A stretch of DNA of 64,000 nucleotides from positions 1 to 64,000 of the forward strand of contig PVWP01000001.1 in assembly GCA_003003925.1 (NCBI GenBank), read 5' to 3'. This document shows positions 17,130 to 25,237 of this stretch, one piece after another. This DNA comes from Aphanothece cf. minutissima CCALA 015 (GTDB lineage: Bacteria > Cyanobacteriota > Cyanobacteriia > PCC-6307 > Cyanobiaceae). A program made the position numbers and the translations under genes. The notes beneath the pieces are model-generated. The model did no database searches and was not told the origin of the DNA. It saw only the letters and a list, made by a program, of their open reading frames with translations. Within the stretch, counting starts at the first letter, position 1, and each line of letters opens with the position of its first letter.

Positions 17130-17648
17130 TCAACCCCGGTGAAAGTACCAGTAGGAACCGATCGCCAGCAGCACCATCAGCACGATCGGAACGGCGATGG
17201 CGGCCATGCCGTTGTGGCTGCGCACCACCCGCCCCTCATGGGCCACGACCGCGTCCCGGATGCTGGCCTGCATCTCTTCGCGCAGGCGCGCCAAGTCGGA
17301 CTCCAGGGTCTCGTTGGTGTAGAGGTCCCGGAGGCGGTCAAAGACGCTGCGTCCCAGCACGAGGCTGCGCTCGGGGTGCTCGAACAGCAGATCCATCAGC
17401 TCGTCGCGGTTGAAAACGAGCAGCTCCGTGGGCTTGGCGGCCCTGGCCGTATGGGTGCGGGCACGGCCGTCGATGAGCTCCACCTCACCGAACACGTGGC
17501 CGGGGCCATGGTGACCGTCGACACCTTCTCCGGTTTCGGGATACAGGGTGATCAGTTCAATCTCCCCGGTGCGGACGAGGTACACCTCCTGACCACTCTC
17601 TCCACTGCGGTAGGCGAACTCACCGGGATCCAGGTGAAGCTTGCGCAA
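17130..17648 (-). CDS. Cyclic-nucleotide-binding-domain protein with C-terminal membrane anchor, 172 aa
   Basis: A cNMP-binding/Crp-type beta-barrel (about 1-110: LHLDPGEFAYRSGESGQEVYLV, GHVFGEVELIDG, a phosphate-binding-cassette-like RARTHTARA), then a helical stretch (REEMQASIRDAVVAHEGRV) and a C-terminal TM segment (about 148-168, MAAIAVPIVLMVLLAIGSYW). There is no helix-turn-helix, so it is not a CRP-type transcription factor; it looks like a tail-anchored sensor. The start is uncertain: TTG 17648 is used, since the longer open frame runs into the divergent Rieske gene. A TAGACT -10-like site lies 24 bp upstream. Ligand unknown. Confidence 0.75.
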   Translation of the reverse strand: MRKLHLDPGEFAYRSGESGQEVYLVRTGEIELITLYPETGEGVDGHHGPGHVFGEVELIDGRARTHTARAAKPTELLVFNRDELMDLLFEHPERSLVLGRSVFDRLRDLYTNETLESDLARLREEMQASIRDAVVAHEGRVVRSHNGMAAIAVPIVLMVLLAIGSYWYFHRG

Positions 17649-17671
17649 CGGTCGCCGTTCAACAGGGGGGC

Positions 17672-17677
17672 AGTCTA
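17672..17677 (-). promoter_or_regulatory. -10-like hexamer for the cNMP-domain gene
   Basis: TAGACT on the minus strand, 24 bp upstream of the proposed TTG start, in the 133-bp divergent spacer with the first Rieske gene. Tentative. Confidence 0.3.
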
Positions 17678-17781
17678 ATTGCTTCAGCCGTTTCAACTTG
17701 GTTCCCGGCCCCGATGGTGCTAAACAGGATCGGTCGGCCCATGGAACCCGTGTCGCACCCGGCTCAAGTACGACCCAAGGA

Positions 17782-18804
17782 ATGACCCAGGGACTCGAGA
17801 ACTTCTGGTATGCGGTGGAGCATGCCCACGGGCTCCGCGACCAACCCGTCTCCGTCACCCTCCTGGGGCGCCGCTACCTGCTCTTCCGCGATGGGGCCGG
17901 CCAGGCCCACGCGCTGGCCGACTATTGCGCCCACCGCGGCGCCAGCCTGGCCCGGGGATGGGTGGAGGGATCCTGCGTGCGCTGCCCGTACCACGGCTGG
18001 AGCTACGACGTGGACGGCCGCTGCGTCCGGATTCCGGCCGATCCGCCGGGAACGGCCATCCCTGCCCTGGCCCGCATGGCCACCTTCCCCGTCCGGGAGC
18101 AGTCCGGCTTCATCTGGATCTTTCCCGGCGAGGCCGGGCGGGCCTCCGAGGTGCCCATCCCCCCCTTCCCGGAACTGGGTCAGCCGGGCTGGCGGGCGGT
18201 GAGCGGGTCCTACACCTGGAACGCCCACTTCAGCCGGGTGGTGGAGTCGGCTCTGGACACCTCCCACGCCCCCTTCGTGCACCGCCCCTTCTTCGGCAAC
18301 CGGGAGGACGCGAGCGTGGAGAGCCTGGAGATCGTCAGCGAACCGGGCCTGGTGTCCACCCATCACAAGCTGAAGCCGCCGGCCCGGGTGGGCCTGCTGA
18401 AGTACATCGTCAAGAGGAAAAGGAGCCACTCCAGCTCCACCCTCACCGGCTACCTTCCCAACGTCAACAGGATCGCCCTGGACTTCAACTGGAAGGGATA
18501 TCAGTACATCTATTTCGCCAGCAACATCCCCGTCGACGACCACACCACCCTCACCAAGTGGATCGGCGTGCGCAACTTCCTCCCCTACGGCTGGGCCGAC
18601 GGCAACTCGATCCGCAACACGGTCGACACCTACGAGGAGGACAAGGCCGTGGTGGAGACCCAGCCCCCGGGCCCGTCCTGGAGCACCCAGGGGGAAGAGC
18701 TGCTGCTGGCCTCCGACCAGCTGATCCTGGCCTACCGGCGGGCCCTGGCCCGGGCCTGCCCGGCCACCGCCCCCGTGCCCACGCCCCCCGCCCCTACGCC
18801 CTGA
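17782..18804 (+). CDS. Rieske non-heme iron oxygenase 1, 340 aa
   Basis: N-terminal Rieske [2Fe-2S] domain with Cys49, His51, Cys68 and His71 (CAHRG..CPYHGW), then a catalytic domain with the mononuclear-iron motif LDTSHAPFVH (Asp159, His162, His167). This is the pheophorbide a oxygenase (PaO)/VanA/SxtT-like superfamily. At 340 residues it is shorter than plant PaO and lacks the C-terminal CxxC and membrane anchor. It needs an external reductase or ferredoxin; none is adjacent. It probably oxidises an aromatic, tetrapyrrole or similar ring, substrate unknown. Only 1 bp separates it from the second Rieske gene, so they form an operon. ATG 17782 follows AAGGA. Confidence 0.85.
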   Translation: MTQGLENFWYAVEHAHGLRDQPVSVTLLGRRYLLFRDGAGQAHALADYCAHRGASLARGWVEGSCVRCPYHGWSYDVDGRCVRIPADPPGTAIPALARMATFPVREQSGFIWIFPGEAGRASEVPIPPFPELGQPGWRAVSGSYTWNAHFSRVVESALDTSHAPFVHRPFFGNREDASVESLEIVSEPGLVSTHHKLKPPARVGLLKYIVKRKRSHSSSTLTGYLPNVNRIALDFNWKGYQYIYFASNIPVDDHTTLTKWIGVRNFLPYGWADGNSIRNTVDTYEEDKAVVETQPPGPSWSTQGEELLLASDQLILAYRRALARACPATAPVPTPPAPTP

Positions 18805-18805
18805 G

Positions 18806-19822
18806 ATGCAGCCCCCGTCGCCCTGGCCCGCCGACTGCTGGTACGCCGTCGGGCTCTCCAGCCAGGTGGGCACCCAGCCCCTGGCCCACCGCTTCCAGGG
18901 CCGGGAGGTGGTGATGATGCGCGATGGCGGCGGCCGGGTGCTGGCCTTCGATGGCCGCTGCGCCCACCGGGGCTGCTCCCTGGCGGCGGGCTGGGCGAAG
19001 GGGGACCGCCTGGTCTGCCCCTACCACGGCTGGCAGTACGACGCCCAGGGCAGCTGCGTGCACATCCCGGCCCTGCGGGCCGAGGAAGCGATCCCGCGCC
19101 AGGCGCGGCTGCGCACCTACCCCACCCGGGAGCGGCACGGGTTCGTGTGGCTGTGGCTGGCCGGCCGCCAGGCCAGCCCCGATGGCGATGTGCTCGACAT
19201 CCCGGAACTGGACGGACTGACCCTGCGGGCCGGCGGTGACATGGCCTACACCTACGCCACCCACTTCACCCGCACGATCGAGAACGGCATCGACCCCACC
19301 CACGCTGCTTTCGTGCACGGCAGGAGCATCGGCCGGGTGGACCCGGCCACCGACTTCAGCCTGGAGCACTATCCGGTGCAGGTGGAACCGGGCAGCCTCT
19401 ACGGGCGCATGCCGATCAAGGTCAAGAAGCTCAACGGCCTCACCCGTCTGCTGCTGAAGGGGGACAGCGCCAATGCCTACAAGGAGTACCGCTTCCTGTA
19501 CCCCAACGTGGTGGTCTCGATCATCCATTTCGGTGCCGTGACCCTGGCGGCGCTGCAGGCCCACGTGCCCGACAACGACGCGGAAACCACCGTCCGGGTC
19601 ACCAACGGCCGCAACGTCCTCACCGCCACGCCGGTGCTGAATCGCCTGTTCGATCGCATCACCCTGGACACGGGCCTGCAGATCTCCAAGGAGGATGCCG
19701 CCGTGATCAGTGAGCAGGAGCCCAAGCGGGTCACCTTCCGCGGCTCCCACGAGGTGCTGATCGACTCCGACCTGATCCTGGTGGAATACCGGCGGATGAT
19801 GCGCGAGCGCGCCCGCGTCTGA
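18806..19822 (+). CDS. Rieske non-heme iron oxygenase 2, 338 aa
   Basis: Rieske ligands Cys52, His54, Cys71, His74 (CAHRGCS..CPYHGWQ) and the iron motif IDPTHAAFVH (Asp163, His166, His171); C-terminal YRRMM block. It has the same superfamily layout as its upstream partner but clear sequence divergence, so the pair looks old rather than a fresh duplication. It begins 1 bp after the first oxygenase's stop. The two may form a mixed trimer or act in sequence. A basic-residue run near RLLLKGDSANAYKEYRF could contact an acidic substrate or membrane; this is a guess. Confidence 0.85.
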   Translation: MQPPSPWPADCWYAVGLSSQVGTQPLAHRFQGREVVMMRDGGGRVLAFDGRCAHRGCSLAAGWAKGDRLVCPYHGWQYDAQGSCVHIPALRAEEAIPRQARLRTYPTRERHGFVWLWLAGRQASPDGDVLDIPELDGLTLRAGGDMAYTYATHFTRTIENGIDPTHAAFVHGRSIGRVDPATDFSLEHYPVQVEPGSLYGRMPIKVKKLNGLTRLLLKGDSANAYKEYRFLYPNVVVSIIHFGAVTLAALQAHVPDNDAETTVRVTNGRNVLTATPVLNRLFDRITLDTGLQISKEDAAVISEQEPKRVTFRGSHEVLIDSDLILVEYRRMMRERARV

Positions 19823-19832
19823 GGCGCCCTCT

Positions 19833-21041
19833 TCAGTCGCCGATGTCGACGGGGACAGCCGCCGGCTCCCGGACGCCGCGCAGCAGGGGCGCCCCCAGCA
19901 GGCAGACCAGCGCCTGGAGCAGGAAGCAGAGGGTGGGGGAGAGGTCGTAGAGCACCCCCGCCAGCATCGGACCCAGGGCACTGGCCAGGCCCGTGATGGC
20001 CAGCAGGCTGCCCAGCATCACGCCCTGCCGGTTCTCCGGGACCAGCCGGGAGACCAGGCTGCGGGCCGTGGGGATCACGCAGGCCGCCCCCACCGACAGC
20101 ATCACGGCGGCCGCGACGATCACGACGGCGGCGGCGGCGCCGAAGACCCGGGCCAGGGGGATCAGGGCGATGCCGGCGGCGACCGCCACCAGGCCGTAGA
20201 TGTTGAGCCGGGCCTCCCCATGGCGCCGCACCAGCGGGCCGGTGAGGGCCACCTGCACGTAGGTGACGGTGAGGCCGACGATGACGAAGATGCCGCTCGA
20301 CTGGGAGGCCGACCAGGAGAACTGATCCTTGAGATAGAGCACCAGCAGGGTGGTGAAGCCGCTGAAGGCGAAATTGAAGCAGCAGAAGGCCAGCGCCACG
20401 CGATTCGCCTTCGGCAGCGCCAGCAGGGCCATCACCGGGGCCAGTCCGTTGATCTGGGACCACTGGAAGCGGGGCCTGTTCTGGAGCGGCAGGGTCTCCT
20501 TGAGGTACAGAAACGCCATCAGGAAGTTGTAGGCCGCCAGGGCGGCGGCCACGAACACCGGAATGCGCATGCCGAAGCCCACCAGCGCCCCCCCCAGGGC
20601 CGGACCGGCGATGGCCCCGAGGCCGAAGGCGGCACCGCTGATGCCGAAGTTGCGGGCCCGGTTCGCCGGGGTGGAGATGTCGGAGATGTAGGCCTGGGCC
20701 GTGCCGACCGTCGCCGTCGAGACGCCGTTGATCGCCCGGGAGAGAAAGATCAGCCCCAGCGTTCCTGCCAGGCCGAACATGAAAAGGGACAGACAGTTGA
20801 TGGCCACGCACAGGAGGATCACCGGCCTGCGGCCGCAGGCATCACTGAGGGAGCCGATGATCGGTGACGCCAGCACGGAAAAAAGGGTGGCCGTGGAGGC
20901 CAGCAACCCCAGGGTGAGTCCGTCGGGAGAGAACTTCTCGAGGATGAAGGGGAGCAGGGGGTAGACGATGTTTTCGCCCAGCTTGTCCAGCAACAGGGTG
21001 AGAAACACGATCGCCAGAGGACTGCGCAGCTTGCGAATCAC
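19833..21041 (-). CDS. MFS transporter, 402 aa
   Basis: Twelve predicted hydrophobic segments, with the MFS loop 2-3 motif as GSLSDACGRRPVILL and the equivalent loop later; the N-terminus is IRKLRSPLAIVFLTLLLDKLGE. The profile fits a drug/metabolite proton antiporter of the TetA/multidrug type. GTG 21041 is chosen because the upstream frame is basic, non-hydrophobic and overlaps the divergent gene's promoter. It lies between Rieske 2 (10-bp convergent gap) and Rieske 3 (divergent), so it is probably part of the same pathway, moving a substrate or product. Substrate not determinable. Confidence 0.85.
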   Translation of the reverse strand: MIRKLRSPLAIVFLTLLLDKLGENIVYPLLPFILEKFSPDGLTLGLLASTATLFSVLASPIIGSLSDACGRRPVILLCVAINCLSLFMFGLAGTLGLIFLSRAINGVSTATVGTAQAYISDISTPANRARNFGISGAAFGLGAIAGPALGGALVGFGMRIPVFVAAALAAYNFLMAFLYLKETLPLQNRPRFQWSQINGLAPVMALLALPKANRVALAFCCFNFAFSGFTTLLVLYLKDQFSWSASQSSGIFVIVGLTVTYVQVALTGPLVRRHGEARLNIYGLVAVAAGIALIPLARVFGAAAAVVIVAAAVMLSVGAACVIPTARSLVSRLVPENRQGVMLGSLLAITGLASALGPMLAGVLYDLSPTLCFLLQALVCLLGAPLLRGVREPAAVPVDIGD

Positions 21042-21094
21042 TTGCGGATCATGCGGACGGCAGTGTGGGGCGACCCAACCTTGGCGGCGGCGCC

Positions 21095-21100
21095 AATCTA
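21095..21100 (-). promoter_or_regulatory. -10-like hexamer for the MFS gene
   Basis: TAGATT preceded by CCCCC on the minus strand, 54 bp upstream of the GTG start, in the divergent spacer with Rieske 3. Tentative. Confidence 0.35.
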
Positions 21101-21134
21101 GGGGGTGTCGCACTCTCGATCGGGACGGTTCGCC

Positions 21135-21140
21135 TAAGAT
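21135..21140 (+). promoter_or_regulatory. -10-like hexamer for the Rieske 3-devBCA-hydrolase operon
   Basis: TAAGAT preceded by GCC, 21 bp upstream of the Rieske 3 ATG. It is one of the clearest of the recurring CCTAxxxT sites in this window. Not proven. Confidence 0.4.
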
Positions 21141-21160
21141 CCGCTCAGCATCGGCAGAGC

Positions 21161-22270
21161 ATGTCATTCGCTGGGTCGGTATCTGGGGCCTTATCTGGGT
21201 CCGCCTCAGAGACATCCCCATCCCAGGTGTCTCAACTGGCCTGGAACTGCTGGTACGCCGTCGCCTCTTCGTTCGCCTTCCGGAAAGGCCCGGTGGCCGT
21301 CCCCTTTGCGGGCCACGATTTCGTGCTCTTCCCGGATGCGGAAGGCCGGCCCCGGCTGTTCAGCGACCGCTGCCCCCACCGGGGGGCCTCCCTGGCCCTG
21401 GGGCGGCTGGAGGAGGAGGGGTGCCTGCGCTGCCCGTTCCATGGCTGGAAGTTCGCCGCCGACGGGACCTGCCTGGAGGCCCCCGCCGAGCCGGCCGGCG
21501 CCAGTCCTCCCGCCCGCAGCGACCTGGTGGGGGAGCGGCCGGCGGTCGAATCCCGGGGCTTCATCTGGATGTGGTGGGGCTCCGGCCCGCCCGATCCGGC
21601 CCTGCTGCCCGATCTGCCCGTCTTCCCCGACGACGCCTGGGGCCACGTGGAGAGCAGCTTCGAGTGGGAGACCCACTACAGCCGGGTGATCGAGTCCAAC
21701 CTCGACAATTCCCATGCCTACTGGGTGCACAAGGGCACCTTCGCCAGCCAGGATTCACCCCTGTCGGTTCCCGTCGATCTCCGCAAGGCGGATCGGATGA
21801 TCGCCGCCACGGTGAGCTTTGAGCTGCCGGTGAAGGGGGTCCTGAAGCTGCTGCGCACCCTCACCGGTCAGAGCGGCCCCCTCTGCGCCACCACCACCTT
21901 CAGCTTCTATTACCCCAACCTGAACATCGTCGACACCAGCATCGGCGACCAGCTGCGTTTCATCTTCTTCAACGCCAGCCTGCCCCAGAGCGACACCCAC
22001 ACCCTGGCCCGCTGGGTGAAGTATTCGAAACGCAAGCGCTGGCGGCTGCCCGGCAGTGAGGCCCAGTCGATCGCCATCTCGCGCACCATCTTCGAGGAGG
22101 ACCACGGGGTGGTGCGCAGCCAGCGCCCGACCCCCGTCCCCCTGGATCTCACCCAGGAGCGGCATGTGGCCTCCGACATCCTTTCGATCGAATACCGCCG
22201 CATGCACCGCCGCTGGCTGAGCGCGGAAGCGGCGGCTACCATGGCGCGCCCGGAGCCCCTCGGTTCGTGA
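21161..22270 (+). CDS. Rieske non-heme iron oxygenase 3, 369 aa
   Basis: Rieske ligands Cys71, His73, Cys91, His94 (CPHRGAS..CPFHGWK) and iron motif LDNSHAYWVH (Asp182, His185, His190), with a C-terminal EYRRMHRRW segment shared with the other two. The N-terminus is about 25 residues longer and Ser/Gly-rich. Its TGA overlaps the GTG start of the devB-like gene (GTGA), so it is the first gene of the exporter operon. This is the strongest link between the oxygenases and export. Substrate unknown. Confidence 0.85.
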   Translation: MSFAGSVSGALSGSASETSPSQVSQLAWNCWYAVASSFAFRKGPVAVPFAGHDFVLFPDAEGRPRLFSDRCPHRGASLALGRLEEEGCLRCPFHGWKFAADGTCLEAPAEPAGASPPARSDLVGERPAVESRGFIWMWWGSGPPDPALLPDLPVFPDDAWGHVESSFEWETHYSRVIESNLDNSHAYWVHKGTFASQDSPLSVPVDLRKADRMIAATVSFELPVKGVLKLLRTLTGQSGPLCATTTFSFYYPNLNIVDTSIGDQLRFIFFNASLPQSDTHTLARWVKYSKRKRWRLPGSEAQSIAISRTIFEEDHGVVRSQRPTPVPLDLTQERHVASDILSIEYRRMHRRWLSAEAAATMARPEPLGS

Positions 22271-23364
22271 CGGAAGCGCCGCACGTTGACAGGCTCGAGG
22301 GCCTGCGGCGCTTCTGGCGGGAGCGGGCCTGGGGCAGCGGCCGCCAGAAGCTGGTGACGGTGTCGGTGCTGGCCGTGCTGGGGCTGGCGGGCTGGCAGCT
22401 GAGCCACCGCCCGGCCCCGCCGCCGCCGCCCCTGGCGCCCCGGGCCGTGACCGCCCTCGGACGGCTCACCCCCCAGGGGGGCGTCGTGTCCCTGTCCACC
22501 GCCTCGGGCAACAGCGGCGGCTCGGAAGTGGTCGACAAGTGGCTGGTCTCCGAGGGGGCCACCATCCGCCGCGGCCAGCTGCTGGGCTTCCTCAGCAGCT
22601 GGGCCAGCCTGCGCAAGGGGGTCGTCCAGGCCGAAAGCCAGCTGGCCCTCAGCGAGGCCAAGCTGGCCCAGGTCGATGCGGGGGCGCGCCAGGGGGCCCG
22701 GGCCAAGGCCGAAGCGGATCTCAAGGCCGAGCAGGTGGTGATTCCCTATCTGAAGATCAGCCAGCAGAAGAGCGTGGAGCTGTTCAAGGCCGGGGCGATC
22801 TCCGAGGAGGAACTCGGCAAGGCCGATGCCGCCCTCGCCCAGGGCCAGGCCAACATCCAGGCCCTCAAGGGCACCCTCTACGACAACCTCACCGTCCGCC
22901 CGGTCGACCGGGAGGTGGCCGTCGCCGACGTGGCGGTGGCCAAGGCCAACCTGGCCCAGGCCCGCAGCCAGCTGCGCAACGCCGAGATCCGCTCCCCCCT
23001 CGACGGCAAGCTGCTGCGGATCTACAGCTGGCCGGGCATGAAGGAAACCGACCAGGGGCTCGCCCAGATCGGCCAGGTCGGGGCCATGCAGGTGTGGGCC
23101 CAGGTGTTCCAGAGCGACATTCCCCAGGTGCGCCCCGACCAGCCGGTGGAGATCTGGCCGGAGAGCGGCGGCTTCAGCGGCAGGCTGCAGGGCCGGGTCC
23201 AGGAGATCACCGGGGAGGTCTCCGACCGGGACCTGTTCAGCGTCAATTCCAACAACAACGTCAATGCCCGGGTGGTGCTGGTGAAGATCGCCCTCAGCCC
23301 CGCCGACTCCGCCCGCCTCGCCAGGCTCAGCGGGCTGAACGTGAACGTCCGCTTCCTGCCGTGA
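22267..23364 (+). CDS. devB: ABC exporter membrane-fusion protein, DevB type, 365 aa
   Basis: A short cytoplasmic N-terminus, one TM segment (about 35-55, VTVSVLAVLGLAGWQL), a lipoyl-like half (LTPQGGVVSLSTASG..KWLVSEGATIRRGQLL), a long coiled-coil hairpin (about 115-235) and a beta-barrel region. This is the periplasmic adaptor of a DevBCA-like exporter, which would link DevC/DevA to a TolC channel. In Anabaena DevBCA exports glycolipid or peptidoglycan-related cargo; cargo here is unknown. Its stop overlaps the devC GTG by 4 bp. Confidence 0.88.
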   Translation: MTEAPHVDRLEGLRRFWRERAWGSGRQKLVTVSVLAVLGLAGWQLSHRPAPPPPPLAPRAVTALGRLTPQGGVVSLSTASGNSGGSEVVDKWLVSEGATIRRGQLLGFLSSWASLRKGVVQAESQLALSEAKLAQVDAGARQGARAKAEADLKAEQVVIPYLKISQQKSVELFKAGAISEEELGKADAALAQGQANIQALKGTLYDNLTVRPVDREVAVADVAVAKANLAQARSQLRNAEIRSPLDGKLLRIYSWPGMKETDQGLAQIGQVGAMQVWAQVFQSDIPQVRPDQPVEIWPESGGFSGRLQGRVQEITGEVSDRDLFSVNSNNNVNARVVLVKIALSPADSARLARLSGLNVNVRFLP

Positions 23365-24548
23365 TCGGCCGCTCCCTGAGGCGCAGCCTGGGCGATCTGC
23401 CGGTGGCCTGGCTGCAGCTGAAACGCCAGCCGATCCGCTATCTGGTGGCCGTCACCGGCATCGGCTTCGCCGCCCTGCTGATGTTCATGCAGCTGGGCTT
23501 CCAGTCGGGCCTGCTGACCAGCGCCACCACCTTCTACCAGGCCCTGATCACGGATCTGGTGGTGATCAGCCCCGGCACCCGCGACAGCGGCGCCTTCCAG
23601 CAGTTCCCCCAGTCCCAGCTCTATCAGTCGCTGGGCGTGCCGGGGGTGAGCGATGTCATCCCGGTCTATGTGGCCAATGTGAACGCCCAGCAGATGGGCG
23701 GGATCAAGCCCACCAGCCTGCGCCTGATCGGCTTCGATCCCGACCAGCAGATTCTCGATCTGGCGCCGGTGCGCGAGCAGATCGACCGCATCCGCACCCC
23801 GGGCTATGTGCTGTTCGACGCGGCCGGCAACAGCAACACCGGCCCGGTGGCGGCGGCGGTCAAGGCCCAGGGAAGCCAGACGATGATCCTCTCCGACTAC
23901 TCCAAGACCTTCCGGGTGGTGGGCCTGTTCCGCCTCGGCTCCACCTTCGCCGCCGACAGCAACCTGATCAGCAGCGATACCACGGCCCTGCAGCTCGCCT
24001 ACAAGCAGATCAACGAGGGCGAGATCTCCATGGGCCTGATCCGCGTCAGCGATCCGGCCGCCATCGCCCCCGTTCAGCGTCACCTGCGGGCCCTCTACGG
24101 CAGCCAGCTGCAGGTGTTCACCAAGCCCGAACTGATCGCCAACGAGCAGAACTACTGGAACACCAGCTCCTCCTTCGGCATCATCTTCGGGTTCGGCACG
24201 ATCATGGGCCTGCTGGTGGGCGGGGTGATCGTCTATCAGGTGCTGTACACCGATGTCAGCGACCACCTGCACGAGTACGCCACCCTCAAGGCCCTGGGCT
24301 TCCGCAACCGATTCCTGCTGCTGCTGGTGCTGCAGGAGGCCTCGATCCTGGCGATCTCCTCCTTTGTTCCCGCCCTGGTGGCGAGCGCCGCCCTCTATGC
24401 ATTCCTCACCGCCGTGTCCGGCATCCAGATCGTGATGACCACCGGCAAGACCGTGCTGGTGTTCAGCCTCACCATCGGCGTCTGCGCCGTGGCGGCCGCC
24501 ATCGCCCTCAACAAGCTGCGGGATGCGGATCCGGCCAGCGTCTTCTGA
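23361..24548 (+). CDS. devC: ABC exporter permease, DevC type, 395 aa
   Basis: MacB/FtsX-like permease with one N-terminal TM (about 25-48, YLVAVTGIGFAALLMFM), a large periplasmic domain (about 60-260) and three C-terminal TM helices (about 278-380), as in DevC. The frame starts at GTG 23361, overlapping the devB stop (GTGA). It uses ATP from DevA to push cargo through the DevB-TolC tunnel (mechanotransmission in related MacB proteins). The C-terminus ALNKLRDADPASVF is typical of DevC-type proteins. Confidence 0.9.
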   Translation: MIGRSLRRSLGDLPVAWLQLKRQPIRYLVAVTGIGFAALLMFMQLGFQSGLLTSATTFYQALITDLVVISPGTRDSGAFQQFPQSQLYQSLGVPGVSDVIPVYVANVNAQQMGGIKPTSLRLIGFDPDQQILDLAPVREQIDRIRTPGYVLFDAAGNSNTGPVAAAVKAQGSQTMILSDYSKTFRVVGLFRLGSTFAADSNLISSDTTALQLAYKQINEGEISMGLIRVSDPAAIAPVQRHLRALYGSQLQVFTKPELIANEQNYWNTSSSFGIIFGFGTIMGLLVGGVIVYQVLYTDVSDHLHEYATLKALGFRNRFLLLLVLQEASILAISSFVPALVASAALYAFLTAVSGIQIVMTTGKTVLVFSLTIGVCAVAAAIALNKLRDADPASVF

Positions 24549-24553
24549 TCCCG

Positions 24554-25237
24554 ATGCTGCCTGTCGTCGCCGAGAATCTGCGCCACGCCTACGGGGAAGG
24601 CCCGCTGCGCAGCGAGATCCTGCACGGGATCAGCTTCACGGTGAACCCCGGCGAGATCACCCTGCTGGTGGGGCCCTCGGGCAGCGGTAAAAGCACCCTG
24701 CTCACCCTGGTGGGGGCCCTGCGATCCGTCCAGGAGGGCTCCCTACGGGTGCTGGGCAGCGAGGTGCGGCGCTCCAGCGAGCGGATGCGGGTGGAGATCC
24801 GCCGCCGCATCGGCTTCATCTTCCAGAGCCACAATCTGGTGGCCTCCCTCACCAGCCTGCAGAACGTGGCGCTCGTGCTGCAGCTGAGCGAGCCGGACCC
24901 CGAGCGGCGCCGGCACCGGGCCACCGCGCTGCTTGAGGCGGTGGGCCTGGGGCACCGGCTGCACCACTTCCCCTCCGAGCTCTCCGGCGGCCAGCGGCAG
25001 CGGGTGGCCATCGCCCGGGCCCTCGCCCCCGAGCCCGATCTGGTGCTGGCGGACGAGCCCACCGCCTCCCTCGACAGCACCTCCGGGCAGGAGGTGGTGG
25101 CCCTGCTGGGCGACCTCTGCCGCAAACGGGGCAGTTCCGTGCTGCTGGTGACCCACGACCTGCGCCTGCTCGATGACGCCGATCGCATCTGGGCCATTGA
25201 AGATGGCAGGGTCGAACCCTGGAAGGGGTCCCATTGA
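24554..25237 (+). CDS. devA: ABC exporter ATPase, DevA type, 227 aa
   Basis: Walker A GPSGSGKST, Q-loop FIFQSHNLV, signature LSGGQRQRVAIARA, Walker B VLADEPTASLD and switch His VTHDLR. It is a MacB/LolD/DevA-type ATPase. It starts 5 bp after devC; its TGA overlaps the TTG proposed for the following hydrolase gene. It completes the inner-membrane pump of the cluster. Confidence 0.93.
   Translation: MLPVVAENLRHAYGEGPLRSEILHGISFTVNPGEITLLVGPSGSGKSTLLTLVGALRSVQEGSLRVLGSEVRRSSERMRVEIRRRIGFIFQSHNLVASLTSLQNVALVLQLSEPDPERRRHRATALLEAVGLGHRLHHFPSELSGGQRQRVAIARALAPEPDLVLADEPTASLDSTSGQEVVALLGDLCRKRGSSVLLVTHDLRLLDDADRIWAIEDGRVEPWKGSH

Noticed and set aside
17782..22270. True pheophorbide a oxygenase or saxitoxin SxtT-type assignment for the Rieske genes
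   Set aside because: Superfamily motifs fit, but the PaO CxxC tail and anchor are missing and other sxt genes are absent; substrate cannot be named.
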